Shown: in pieces, positions 46,562 through 56,442 of the stretch
Position numbering within the stretch: position 1 is the stretch's first letter
Layout of the letters: each line of letters starts with the position of its first letter
NCBI GenBank assembly: GCA_030278955.1
Contig: JAOANR010000003.1
Coordinates: 60,505,628 to 60,569,627 of the forward strand
Direction of reading: 5' to 3'
Origin: Hygrophila difformis
Lineage: Eukaryota > Streptophyta > Magnoliopsida > Lamiales > Acanthaceae
DNA length: 64,000 nucleotides
The notes under the pieces: generated by a model
Told to the model about the DNA's origin: nothing
The model's database searches: none
What the model saw: only the letters and a program-made list of their open reading frames with translations
Made by a program: the position numbers and the translations under genes

Positions 46562-48609
46562 CTCTCGTTAGGAAATCTGCAAGAACATTTTCATGAGATT
46601 TTATAACATCAATATCATAAGTATAATATTGACATTCAGCTTGCCATCTGATAATACGAGCTTTTTCAATTTTTGATTCAAGTTTATTTTTTAAAAAAGC
46701 CCTAACATTAGTATTATCAACTTTTAATACAAATTTCTTTGCAAGTAAGAATAAATGCCATTTTTTAAATGTTTTCCATACTGCAAAGAATTCCTTTTCG
46801 TTAATATGCCAAAGTTTGGCTTGTTGTTCAGTGAACAACCCTCCTGTGTATCTACAAGGTTCTTGACCCGTAGTTGTTTTTCTCATGAGCACTCCTGCCC
46901 ATCGAAAATCATTGGCGTCTGTGTAGACTACCAGCTCATCCTCATCCTGAGGTATCGCGAGTTTTGGCAAGCTATTGCAGACTTGCTTTAGTTCACGAAT
47001 TCTCTTGGTATGGATTTCTTCCCATTTCCATCTAGAGCTTTCAGTCTCTTTCAGGAGTGGTCTAAAATCCTTTCTATATTTTGCAAGGTCTTTAATAAAC
47101 ATACCCGCAAAATTTACAACTCCTAAGAAACTCTGAAGTTGTTTCTTGTCTTTTAATGTATCAGGAAAATTGCGGATTTTCTCCACAATGTGTTCCTGTA
47201 ACTCTATTCCTGCTTCATCAATTTGAACTCCTAAGAATTCAATTTTGTTAGCAGCGATAGTGGCCTTTTTCTCAGAGAGAACTAGACCTTCCCTGTGACA
47301 TGCATCAGAAAATATTTCAAGATGTTTAATATGCTCTTTAATATTTCGAGATTCAATCAGAATGTCATCTATGTAGACGAACATAAACTCTAGATAATCC
47401 TTAAATAGATTATCCATCTTTCTTTGGAATATCTGAGGGGCATTAGAAAGCCCCATTGGCATAACATTCCAAATATATTGTCCTTGTGGGGTGGAGAATG
47501 CTGTGAATTTCTTCGACTCATTCTCCATCTTAATCTGATAGAAACCAGATTTGCAATCAAATTTAGAAAACACTTTAGCACCTTTGATGCAATCAATTAA
47601 GTGTTCTCTACTCGGAATGTAATAACCATCAAACTGTATTATTTTGTTAATACCTTGATAGTTTATTACCAACCTGGGTTTACCTCTCTTTATTTCACCG
47701 TGGTTTCTTACCAAGAATCCAGGGCTACTATAAGCTGAGACTCCAGGCTCGATGAGTTTAAGATCAATATGCTCCTTGATAATTTGTTGCATATCTTTCT
47801 TATCCTGCATATTCATTAAGATGGGTTTGTATCGAACATACTCATATTTATATTGTTCTTTTACCTGTAGAGTAGCTTCGATCTTGTTTTTATCCCACCA
47901 TGCCAGATGATCCTCGTTAAAGTTTCTCTGGATAAGTCTTTTGACATTTTCGAGGGACAATTTAGTTTCACCATCAATGTCTAGTGAAGTTATATTTAAT
48001 GACTTCATTTCCTGCATTGCTTCTTTGAGGTTTATAATTTCCTCAATAGAAGCTTCATCAAATCCTTGCTGTCTAAAATACAACAAAGCCTTACCAAACT
48101 TTCTTTTATCCTGCATTTTTGGATGGGTTAGTTTGGCATCATTATCACCACGTTTGCTGCGAAATAATATAGGCATTAACATATTGAATGCCTTTTCCCT
48201 GCGCAACACCTGTATCTCATTTCCACAACTTGTGGTAAATATTAACAAATTTCTTTTGTTATCTTGAACATATTTTGTAAAGGATTGTATAAAATTGTTC
48301 CCTAACAAAATATCTGCTCCTGTGTCATGAAAGTAAATAGGAGGCGTTTTTACCTTATACCAAGGTGTACCAAATGCTCCTCCAATCATGATATTGGCTT
48401 GTCGAATACCCTTATTTAGTACTAAGATTTTTTTGGGAAAAATCTCTTCCTGCAATAATGGGTAATGATTCCATAGCTTCGCTAGGGAAAACTCCTGGTT
48501 TTGCCGTGCAAATACCTGATCCTGAATCAATATAAGCTGCGAAATATTCTGACTTATATTCTTCATATATTATCCCTACTGAGATATAAATGGAGAATGG
48601 ACTTGTCAT
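46548..48609 (-). pseudogene. Pararetrovirus polymerase (protease-RT-RNase H), one frame break
   Basis: The start at 48609 overlaps the movement-protein stop in ATGA (48606-48609). The protease active-site motif DSGSG appears in this first frame. The reading changes frame near 48480 and then stays open to 46548. The second frame has the protease C-terminal ILLGNNF region, RT with GFYQIKMEN, MPMGLSNAP and catalytic YIDD, then RNase H (YTDAN, ADFLTRDG). No other lesion was seen. Family members cleave their polyprotein and reverse-transcribe the pregenomic RNA; this copy is interrupted. Confidence 0.88.
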
Positions 48610-49853
48610 TTAATTCTGATGGTGTGACCCTTCAGATTAAATTCTATACCATTATCCTTTCTTACCCATGGTTTATGATTTTCGAGAAAACTTAATCCCA
48701 AAATCATAACCCCATTGTCTTTTCCGGCGGTGCCTAAGACTCTGATCTCGTGTCCTGCAATTTCAATTGTTCCTTCATAGGTTCCAATTGATGGCTGCTG
48801 CAAGTAGTATAAGTCATCACATGGAAAACGGTTAATCTTTTCAGTGATGTCGAATATTACTCGTATTTCTTTCCATCCTTCAGGGCATTTTATCTTTATA
48901 TTATCTAACCAAATGGATTGAGGAGTTAGATCTTTGATGAACTCCTTCCCTTTATATGCCATAATTCTGTCTTCCGAAAAAGACATACGGCTTGCGTACT
49001 CAATTCTAGCACTCGTTGATCTGTCTAGAATTGGATGATCTCTTATTTGTATGTCTACTCCTCCTAACCTTGGAATCTGGGTAGGATTTGGAGTCATGAC
49101 TTTAGCAAATTCCTTGAAAATTCTAGGAATTTCTATATATTCTTTCCTAAGAAATAAGTCAGAATGATGACTATTGGAAAGTGCATAAGAGATTCTATAA
49201 GTTATAGAATATGGCCTGTTCCCTTCTTTCATCAGATCTTTTCTTTTAAAATCCTGATGAAGAGTTAGAACTCTACTAAAATCTTGGTCAGCTAAGTTAT
49301 AGGAAATTCTGGGATGTATGTCTAACATTAACTTCCCAGCATATAAATTTCCTACCATAGTTCCAAGAAGACCATCTCTAAGGTTATTGATTCTTCTATC
49401 AGTGACTGATAGATGCAATTCAGAATCAATGCCTTCTTTAAAGGTTGCCTTAATTACTACTTCAATGGCTCCTATGTGGATCCATTTCATAGTAATGGCA
49501 ATTTCCTCCTTCATTCTGCTTAATTCCTCAAGAATTTCTTCTTTAGGAATTAATTGCATATCCATAACATTACAAGTAAGTTCCATAGGAATTGCAAACT
49601 CACCTGCACTTACCTTGTAGATGATGTTATGTCTTCTCTGGTTGAGTCCCATTTGGTTAAGAACTCGTCCAATCCCGCCAATTCTGAATCCGTCATATGG
49701 GCTGAGGTTGGAATCTTGTCGCATTATTCTTTCCATGGTTCGATTCGAGATCGTCATCCTTGAAAAGAATCCAGACAGGTTTTCAGTGGTCTGAATCCTG
49801 TCTTCTTCAGTCAGACTCGGTTGAAGATCCATCTGAATATGAGTCCGAGTCAC
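48606..49853 (-). CDS. Pararetrovirus movement protein (30K superfamily-like)
   Basis: 415 codons, intact. The middle contains the Caulimoviridae movement-protein pattern (KATFKEGIDSELHLSVTDRR, then the short motif GTMVGNLYAGKL). This family forms tubules through plasmodesmata. It overlaps the coat-protein ORF by 47 nt upstream and the polymerase by 4 nt (ATGA) downstream. The C-terminal 100 residues include GVMILGLSFLENH, which resembles a protease-like fold; its role is unclear. Confidence 0.8.
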   Translation of the reverse strand: MTRTHIQMDLQPSLTEEDRIQTTENLSGFFSRMTISNRTMERIMRQDSNLSPYDGFRIGGIGRVLNQMGLNQRRHNIIYKVSAGEFAIPMELTCNVMDMQLIPKEEILEELSRMKEEIAITMKWIHIGAIEVVIKATFKEGIDSELHLSVTDRRINNLRDGLLGTMVGNLYAGKLMLDIHPRISYNLADQDFSRVLTLHQDFKRKDLMKEGNRPYSITYRISYALSNSHHSDLFLRKEYIEIPRIFKEFAKVMTPNPTQIPRLGGVDIQIRDHPILDRSTSARIEYASRMSFSEDRIMAYKGKEFIKDLTPQSIWLDNIKIKCPEGWKEIRVIFDITEKINRFPCDDLYYLQQPSIGTYEGTIEIAGHEIRVLGTAGKDNGVMILGLSFLENHKPWVRKDNGIEFNLKGHTIRIK

Positions 49854-51255
49854 TTCTTAATTCTTCCTCGTAGATGCTTTCATCCGAGGGGATGTCCTCA
49901 AACTGATAGACTGGTACCAGCTTTCCATGGTAGACTGCTTCCACGATATCCTCCGTGGCTTCGTACATTCGTACCTCACGATTCTGAGGGCAATCGGGTG
50001 AGATATGACCTCTGGCTCCACACTTCCAACAGTTGCAGTCCTTGAAACTTTCGTTGGCTCGGGTATGGGCTCGTCTGAATGTTCTCTTGGACGTCGTTCT
50101 CCCCGTGCTCCTTGCTGCTGAGCTAGTTGAACCTTGGGATGAACTCTTCGTCGTTCCCGTTCTTTGTCCAGTTTTGTATGATCTGGCCTTGCTCTTGGAC
50201 CACCATGCTCTTCTTCTTCGGAATGGAGGTCTTCTGAAACTCCTACTGTATGAGCCCCGACTCTTCTTCTTTTTCCTCTTTTCTCCTGATTCTCCTATAA
50301 TTGTTGGAAAATCGTTATTTTCACAGCAAAGAGGAGTTCTTTTTATTTTACCTCTTAGTCTCTTGATGTTCTTTTGGGCTGCTGCCTGTTGACGCCATTC
50401 TCTGAGCTTATCCTTTAAGAAGGACATTCTTCGAGCTATTGAGTCCACTGTACCAGGGGGTACTGTGTACGATTGGATCAACATTTCTCTCCATGGGCTG
50501 CAGATCTTTGCAAAGAACATGGGACATGCTACTTCGGCTGTCATTTCACTCCGAAAATAGTATTTACGAAACCAGTAGATATATTCGTCTACTGCGCAAA
50601 TACTTCTTAACTCCATACCCAACAGTGCTTGGGTATAGACTTTGATTTTTTCTGTTCTCTGTTCTTCAAAATAACCATCTCCTACAAAATGGGTTTTGAA
50701 TAAGAGGCCAAACCTTTCGCAGATTGTGCTTTTGGATTCTCCTTCGAGTATTTGCTCCTTTAAAGCAGCCGTGGAGTTTTTCCAGCCCAGCTTTGCCGAT
50801 CCTTCGAGACTCAGCTCTATTAATCTGACAAAGTTTTCTTTATCGAGTTCCAGGGTGGTTGATGCAATCTTCATTGAAGCTACCCATTCATCGATCAGGT
50901 CTTCGATGTTTCGGAAGTCGATAACGTCGAGGTTTAGTGTTATGCCATATGGATTTAATGGTTGTAACATCGTCTTGGCCCACGGTGTGGATTCTGGTGC
51001 TCTACTTGGGTTCCGTCCTGGGTTTCGTCTTGCATTGAGATGCACCTCAGGATACCTGTTCATGTAGAAGTCTGTACTTTCTCTCATTGGAACATCAGGC
51101 GGTCCATCGTGGGTCACGTTGGATCCTGATCCTTCCGCATAACCCAATTGAAGGACTTCATTGGGTTTTACATTAACCAGATCCATAATCCCCAATTGGG
51201 AAAATGATTCTGCTAATTCTTGTAGATCTGATAGATCTGCCCTGGAAACACTCAT
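49807..51255 (-). CDS. Pararetrovirus coat protein
   Basis: 482 codons, intact. A helical capsid core (YIYWFRKYYFRSEMTAE, KLREWRQQAAAQ) is followed by a very basic Arg/Lys/Ser segment. Then comes the zinc knuckle CWKCGARGHISPDC (C-x2-C-x4-H-x4-C) and an acidic Ser/Asp/Glu-rich C-terminus. This arrangement is typical of the family's coat protein. The start overlaps the stop of the upstream small ORF in ATGA (51252-51255). Confidence 0.85.
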   Translation of the reverse strand: MSVSRADLSDLQELAESFSQLGIMDLVNVKPNEVLQLGYAEGSGSNVTHDGPPDVPMRESTDFYMNRYPEVHLNARRNPGRNPSRAPESTPWAKTMLQPLNPYGITLNLDVIDFRNIEDLIDEWVASMKIASTTLELDKENFVRLIELSLEGSAKLGWKNSTAALKEQILEGESKSTICERFGLLFKTHFVGDGYFEEQRTEKIKVYTQALLGMELRSICAVDEYIYWFRKYYFRSEMTAEVACPMFFAKICSPWREMLIQSYTVPPGTVDSIARRMSFLKDKLREWRQQAAAQKNIKRLRGKIKRTPLCCENNDFPTIIGESGEKRKKKKSRGSYSRSFRRPPFRRRRAWWSKSKARSYKTGQRTGTTKSSSQGSTSSAARSTGRTTSKRTFRRAHTRANESFKDCNCWKCGARGHISPDCPQNREVRMYEATEDIVEAVYHGKLVPVYQFEDIPSDESIYEEELRSDSDSYSDGSSTESD

Positions 51256-51653
51256 TCGACTGTTTTCAGGAGATTGATCATAAGCTCTTCTTGTGATTTC
51301 TGCTTTGGAACCATAGTTGCTTTACCCTTTTGATGTAAAGCTTGTACTGGTCCGAATGCATCTCTAATATTGGCTTGGTTATTCTTGGAAGATCCAAGAA
51401 TATCCTTCTGCCTTTTCTTGATATCCGAAATGTCAAATTTCAGATTCAAAATTTCTTTCTTTAGACCATATGTTGTCTGATTCAAGTTATCTATTTTTCC
51501 AGGTATAATTAATACCCGGTTACCAAAATTTTGAATCGTCTTTTGGATTTCTCTTAAGTCTTTTGATAACTTAGAGCTATCCGGATCAATTTCTTTCCAG
51601 TCCGTTCCTCTCATTTTTAGGAAAGAAACTGATTTTGATAATATCTTGTCCAT
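51252..51653 (-). CDS. Small pararetrovirus ORF, coiled-coil protein
   Basis: 133 codons, first ORF after the primer site. It is Lys/Leu/Ile-rich with heptad-like spacing (LREIQKTIQNFGNRV, LKKEILNLKFDISDIKK), and ends in a basic stretch. Size, coiled coil and basic C-terminus recall virion-associated proteins; the identity is inferred. Translation appears coupled to the coat protein through ATGA. Confidence 0.6.
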   Translation of the reverse strand: MDKILSKSVSFLKMRGTDWKEIDPDSSKLSKDLREIQKTIQNFGNRVLIIPGKIDNLNQTTYGLKKEILNLKFDISDIKKRQKDILGSSKNNQANIRDAFGPVQALHQKGKATMVPKQKSQEELMINLLKTVE

Positions 51654-51814
51654 TGGACAAGTTCAAGAAATTCCTTTGGAATTTTCTATTTTTTATTTCC
51701 AAAATTTGGAAATAACTTGTGGGTTTCAAATTAATTGAATTCATTAAATAATTAAATCTTCTCCATTAAGAAATAAAATATTATAAATAATATAATTAAT
51801 ATGTTCTTCAATAA

Positions 51815-51833
51815 AACCTAGGCTCTGATACCA
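51815..51833 (-). promoter_or_regulatory. Viral primer binding site, tRNA-iMet type
   Basis: The minus strand reads TGGTATCAGAGCCTAGGTT, matching the 3' end complement of initiator tRNA-Met used by all Caulimoviridae. It lies 160 nt before the first ORF. Confidence 0.9.
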
Positions 51834-52156
51834 ATTTTCAAGCGCATTGGGTGTCATTTATATAGTGAAAACTTAAGTATATTGACAAAGGACTAAAGTA
51901 AATAAAGTCAAACTTTCTTGGGGTTTTAATGAAAGAAAGGAAAAGTTGTTGGGAATTAATTAATTTTCAAATTGGTCCTTATGGCTTAATTTCATTCAAC
52001 ATGTGTTTGTAATGGCCTAATTCTGGAAATTCAACTTATAATGGCCTAAAAGTGGAATAGACTCCTTGTAATGGCCCTTTTTATTACTTTTCCCAATGAA
52101 AGAACCATTTTGATTGCAATTAGTAAATGAATTACTGTCAAATTTAAGGTTTGAAG

Positions 52157-52521
52157 TAGGGGTGATATCGAGTCGAGTCTCGAGACTGAACATTATAATT
52201 CGAGTTTGTACAATAACAAAATTTAAAGTTCTAGCCCGAATTTAACTTAGCTAGATAGTACTATATAATTTGAATTTAAATTTACAATTTTTTTCGTAAA
52301 CGATGACAATCATGCGTCAGCAAAGGTCTGTGGGAGCCCAAACCACACAAATTACTTAAATTTACAGTTTTAATTATTATGTTGTAAAATGTACTGTAAA
52401 TTTATTAGGCTTGATAAAGCTTAAATTGTACGTCTAATTAGTTTTTTATTTTTATATTTTTAAATTTAATAGTTTAATCAAGTTTTGATCGAGTATCGAG
52501 TCAGAGTTTTCTTCACCCCTG
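52157..52521. mobile_element. hAT-like MITE
   Basis: The ends are TAGGGGTGATATCGAG and CACCCCTG (inverted). An 8-bp duplication, gtttgaag/atttgaag, flanks it (7/8; 52149-52156 and 52522-52529). It carries a nested SINE piece. Confidence 0.7.
52287..52355 (-). mobile_element. Strongly 5'-truncated SINE (family 1), copy C
   Basis: On the minus strand it has TTTGTGTGGTTTGGGCTCCC and ends in an A-run. It is flanked by ttaaatttaca (52276-52286, 52356-52366). It matches the 3' part of copies A and B. Confidence 0.75.
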
Positions 52522-52625
52522 ATTTGAAGTAAATGAAAGAACCATTTTGTTGAAAGGATTTGGAACATGCAAGGACTACTGTCAAATTTAATGTTTGAAG
52601 TAAATGATTTAAATTATTATGTTCA

Positions 52626-52627
<2 letters not shown>

Positions 52628-52672
<45 letters not shown>
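52628..52672 (+). repeat. A45 homopolymer
   Basis: An uninterrupted run of 45 A. It follows a diverged duplicate (52530-52600) of host sequence also present at 52095-52156. It could be an A-tail of an unrecognised retroposed sequence or simple expansion. Confidence 0.9.
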
Positions 52673-52674
<2 letters not shown>

Positions 52675-52933
52675 GTGATTAGCGAATACGTTATGAATAA
52701 TGGTAAAGGCACACACAAAACACTCTGTTCCATTAAGTAGCAGTGTCCAAGCATCAACACAGACCACACAGTCCACAATTTCTCACAAATATGCAGAGTT
52801 CAATATATATAATGTGTACTCACTTTATAACATCTACAGCTTTGAGGAACGCAAAAATGAAGGAAAAATATAATTTAGATGGGAAGACCGCCACAATCAC
52901 GATCAAGAAACATGGAAATGAAACTGAAAATCA

Positions 52934-55473
52934 CTATTGGTAGCCACCATGGGGGTGCCCAGGTGGAGGATACCCGGCAGGAGGGTAGCCGCCAGCTTGG
53001 TAAGGAGGAGGATAAGTTGGCTGTCCATAAGCAGGAGGGTACGCGTATCCAGCCGTTGGGGGGTATGGTTGATCGAGCCGTGACATCTGTTGCATAGGGG
53101 GAACCGCCATTGGAGGCTGGGATCCAAACTTGCCATCGCGCTTGTCCATTTCGATCTTGTGTTGTGTCTGAAATTCATTCAAGAAGAAATAGTGTGTAGA
53201 GTAGTGAATGTATGTATTCTAAACAAAGATTTCATCGCCAAACAATGCAATTCGACAAAATAAAAAATTGAATTATACCTGCATACACGCGCAGACCCTG
53301 TAAAATCAAAACATACAGCAATTTAGCACCAACCTCTTGTACCTCAACAATTCAAATAGAGTTCAGCGGTAAAATGGGTGAAGATAAACGTTAAGTGTCT
53401 TACGTGCAGTACACCATATCTGACAAGCACGACAGAATCTGCGAAGCTTCAGAGAGTTCCTCGCTTCCAACAATCATAGCAACGATAGAAAAAATGCAAG
53501 CGACTTGTTGGAGGCAGAACATGAAACCCTAAAACAAGAAAGCCAAAAAGTCTATTTGCAAAAGGCCACGAATGAATAGATTGTGATATTTAGTAAGTAT
53601 GTAAAAGAGAATGGAATGGATTGCTTGAGAAGGGGATCAGGGAGTACAATAATGCAATTATCGCATTTTGTAGTCTGTATGTTGAATTCATCTTGCAACA
53701 GAAACCTCGTTGAGGCTACAGAGTTGCCAAAGCATAGCAAGACCTGAAATCGCGATATTTTGAAAGAAACTGAAACGATCAGAGTCAAGCAATATTGACA
53801 GCACATAAAAGGGACAATAAATGGTTCCATGTAAATAAAATGGTAAAAGCAGAAGTTGAGTTATAAAATGTCTTATATCGAGTCAATAAGAGATGATGGA
53901 AATGCAACAATCACCTTCTGGCGTTATTTAAAAGTGGGAGTACAATATGACTTCCTGCTTTGTTATGCAGATTAACATTATCCCAAGTACTATGCAAGCA
54001 TTCAAGATCATCAAAATCAAAGAACAAAGACCATGCAATTGGATTGGAGTTGAAACTAATATATATGAGGAGAAGATTTTGTTGATGGATGCAGTGTTTG
54101 TAGTCGCTAATAGTTTGGTTCAAGCCATCCTCCGGCACATCCACTAGTAAAGCTTCCAACAGCTTAAAATATAACTAGCATGAATGTGTTTTTATCACAA
54201 CACAAACTAGTGTGGATTAAAGTAAGAAATTTTCCGAGAGTGACAAGCCTCCAAGAATTAACTTGACATTTGAACATGCGAATTACCACAGTCTATTACC
54301 TCTGTACCAAGACAAAATTCAGGGCAACGCCTTTCACCACACTTCCCACTGCAAGGCAGATACCCAGCACAGCAAACATACCTTCCAACCACAAAAAGCA
54401 CTTACGGATGCCAATAGATGAACATGACTACAAAGTAGAAGAAGATGATAAAAGATTCTTTTCATACCTGGACATGTCATTGTAGAGAGCTCTTTTGCGG
54501 AGCATATATGATACACAGGGTCCACTGTAAATCGGAAGTTGAGATGGATTATTACATTGAATCCAACTAAATACAGCATTCAATACAAGATGGACAATTT
54601 TGTTAACCACGGTCCGGGCTAGACAGACATGCAGTTTACTGCACCTCTGTGTCAATTCCTTTTCTTCTACTCATGCTGAGCCACTTCAATAAAATTAGTT
54701 ATGCTTGAGCAATATGCCAGTTTTCAGCCATTAATTCAATTCAATGTTGATCTGATCGGTGGCATAAAATAGTTGACAATTATTCTTCGAGTTACTAAAA
54801 TTTTTTCCACCATGTCCATGTACCAGTGTTTGATTCTTTATAAATATACTCATATCCTAAATTTCAATTTTTTCTGAATATAACACTTGGATGTATGTAA
54901 TCTAATCGGATCCAATCGCTGTGCCGAAATCAATATAACATGTATCACAGTTTTGCACGTTCCTGTGTTGATTCAGATTCAATTTCTATCAAAATTTTCC
55001 AACAAGGTAATCAGCAATCAGTTTTGGACAAATTTAAAAAGTTTACTGAAGTCAACCCAAGTTAAGGTAAATTTCAATGTCAAGAGAACTGAAACACCAC
55101 AAATAACAATCACAACAATTCAATATACAGCAGATGTAAAAATCCAAAATTCAATTTGAGTATATCGCAATGATAGTCAGAGAAGTCCTGTTAAAACTAA
55201 AAATTAGAACTTTCTTCACTTACCACCAAAAGGCCAAGCAACAATCTGCAATAAAAACCAAAGAAAAGTAAGCAATTAATATGTAGCCATAAAATAGCAC
55301 AGAAATTAACCCCAAAATCATCGTATTCTTCCATTTATACCGCAAAATTAGGGTTTCTAATCTGTATACTTACAGGGCGGATCATGCTGAATGGTGCTCA
55401 TGAGATCTGTGTGCCACAAATTGCGATAACTCTGGCGCAGTTGCATCTTGTCCAAGCGTTCCTGCGACGCCAT
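52934..55473 (-). CDS. Cysteine-rich membrane protein, PLAC8-annotated plant family (At1g63830-like), 8 exons
   Basis: Exons: 55473-55374, 55245-55224, 54524-54468, 54381-54300, 53743-53648, 53528-53404, 53297-53279 and 53167-52934. All have GT/AG borders, and the frame runs unbroken for 244 codons. The start is MASQERLDKM. Cys-rich stretches follow: YCCLAFWCGPCVSYMLRKRA, YVCCAGYLPCSGKCGERRCP and FCLGTEVLLCFGNS. A Cys-containing hydrophobic segment (GFMFCLQQVACIFSIVAMIV) comes next, then VYCTVCACMQTQHKIEMDKR, and a Pro/Tyr/Gly-rich tail with YPP repeats. Exons 2 and 7 are only 22 and 19 nt. Strong conservation of Cys motifs suggests metal or membrane association; the function is unknown. I recall Arabidopsis relatives annotated as PLAC8 family. 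Confidence 0.88.
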
Positions 55474-55900
55474 TTCTGGTTCCTTTCTTCACAAATTGAA
55501 AAAACTCCCCACCCAAAAAATCGATTTTCGAATTTGAATTTGTTCAAGCGCAGAAGGCGTAGACCAATACAAATTCCAAAAAGAAGAAACCTGCAATGCC
55601 TAGTGGGGCACTCGACAGATTGGCAGAGGACCTGAGATCCAGGTTGATCCTCACCGTTCACATCCTTATCCAAGTCAAACATTGACTCCACGGTTCAGAT
55701 CGAAGTTGACTTCAAAAAAGAATTACACAAACTTTTGGGGTCATTCCGCAAAAAATAATAAATTCAGCGACTAATACAAGAACATCGCTGTCGTTTTAAA
55801 CCAGACGCGGAACGACCGTTTCAACTCGTTCTTGTCCGTTTTCAGATGAAAATACGAAAAAAAAAAAGCGCTGTTCTCTTCGTTGAAATAAGATGTTCTG
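55474..55900 (-). promoter_or_regulatory. 5' UTR and upstream region of the cysteine-rich gene
   Basis: No obvious TATA box. Open frames on both strands (55384-55635, 55398-55691) overlap the first exon and look like shadows. Confidence 0.45.
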
Positions 55901-56060
55901 ATCTGAATTTTATAAAATCTGATCTGGTTTTGTCTGATCTGATTGGATCTGGTCTGGTCTGATCTGATTACAACTATTATATAGTATGGTCTAATCTAAT
56001 CTGAATGGGTCTAGTCTGATCTGATTTAATCTGATCTGGTCTGATTTTAATAAGAATAAA
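55900..56060. repeat. CTGATCTG-type simple repeat
   Basis: Degenerate tandem of CTGATCTGGT / CTGATCTGATT units. Confidence 0.8.
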
Positions 56061-56104
56061 TAATAAAAATCCTGAAAATAAGTTCAGGAGAACATGCTCT
56101 AAAT

Positions 56105-56435
56105 TTGCTTATCCCATGTCGCTGAGATGCGCTAAAATGCATAAAACTATGTCGCTGAAATGTATAAAATTGTGTCGCTGAAATGAATATAATAATGTCC
56201 TGAATTGCATAGGTCATGTCGCTGAATTGTATTGCTCATGTCACTGAATTGTGAAGGCTCCGTCGCTAAGATGCGTTTCAAATGCAATTACCTTCAAACG
56301 TCTCTAACTTCAAACATCGCTGAAATGAATACAACAATGTCGCTGAATTGCACAGGCCGCGTCGCTGAATTGGATTGGCTCCGTCGCTGAATTATGTAAT
56401 CACGTCGTTGAATTGTATAGTCTATGTTGCGATTA
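56105..56435. repeat. Degenerate ~25-bp minisatellite (TCGCTGAA unit)
   Basis: About a dozen units of the form ATGTCGCTGAATTGCATAGG with drift (TCGCTGAA, TCACTGAA, TCGTTGAA). Confidence 0.75.
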
Positions 56436-56442
56436 AAACATA

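Larger units (their letters stand above)
44535..51880 (-). mobile_element. Endogenous Caulimoviridae genome (near full length)
   Basis: About 7.35 kb, minus strand: leader end and tRNA-Met primer site, five overlapping ORFs (small coiled-coil protein, coat protein, movement protein, protease-RT-RNase H, transactivator), then promoter and leader start. This equals one circular genome opened inside the leader, close to the primer site. Gene order coat-movement-polymerase-transactivator recalls cavemo-/solendovirus-type members; the genus is not assigned. Only one frame break was seen in about 6 kb of coding sequence. Confidence 0.9.
44317..52094. mobile_element. MULE-like unit enclosing an endogenous pararetrovirus
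   Basis: A perfect 9-bp repeat, aatgaaaga, flanks the unit (44308-44316, 52095-52103). The ends start GAGGAAATG and, from the right, GGGAAAAGT, and then share GGCCATTACAAGG and a further ~180 bp of recognisable inverted similarity. This includes two more GGCCATTA repeats, AATTAAG-CCAT, and CAACTTTTACTTTATTTCAT against CAACTTTTCCTTTCTTTCAT. The arms span roughly 44317-44530 and 51880-52094 and are diverged (about two-thirds identical by eye). Everything between them is viral. Either a MULE acquired the virus, or the virus integrated inside a small non-autonomous MULE. Confidence 0.75.

Noticed and set aside
51815..51833. LTR-retrotransposon primer site
   Set aside because: The TGGTATCAGAGC match is also found in copia elements, but no LTR lies beside it and the downstream genes are those of a pararetrovirus.
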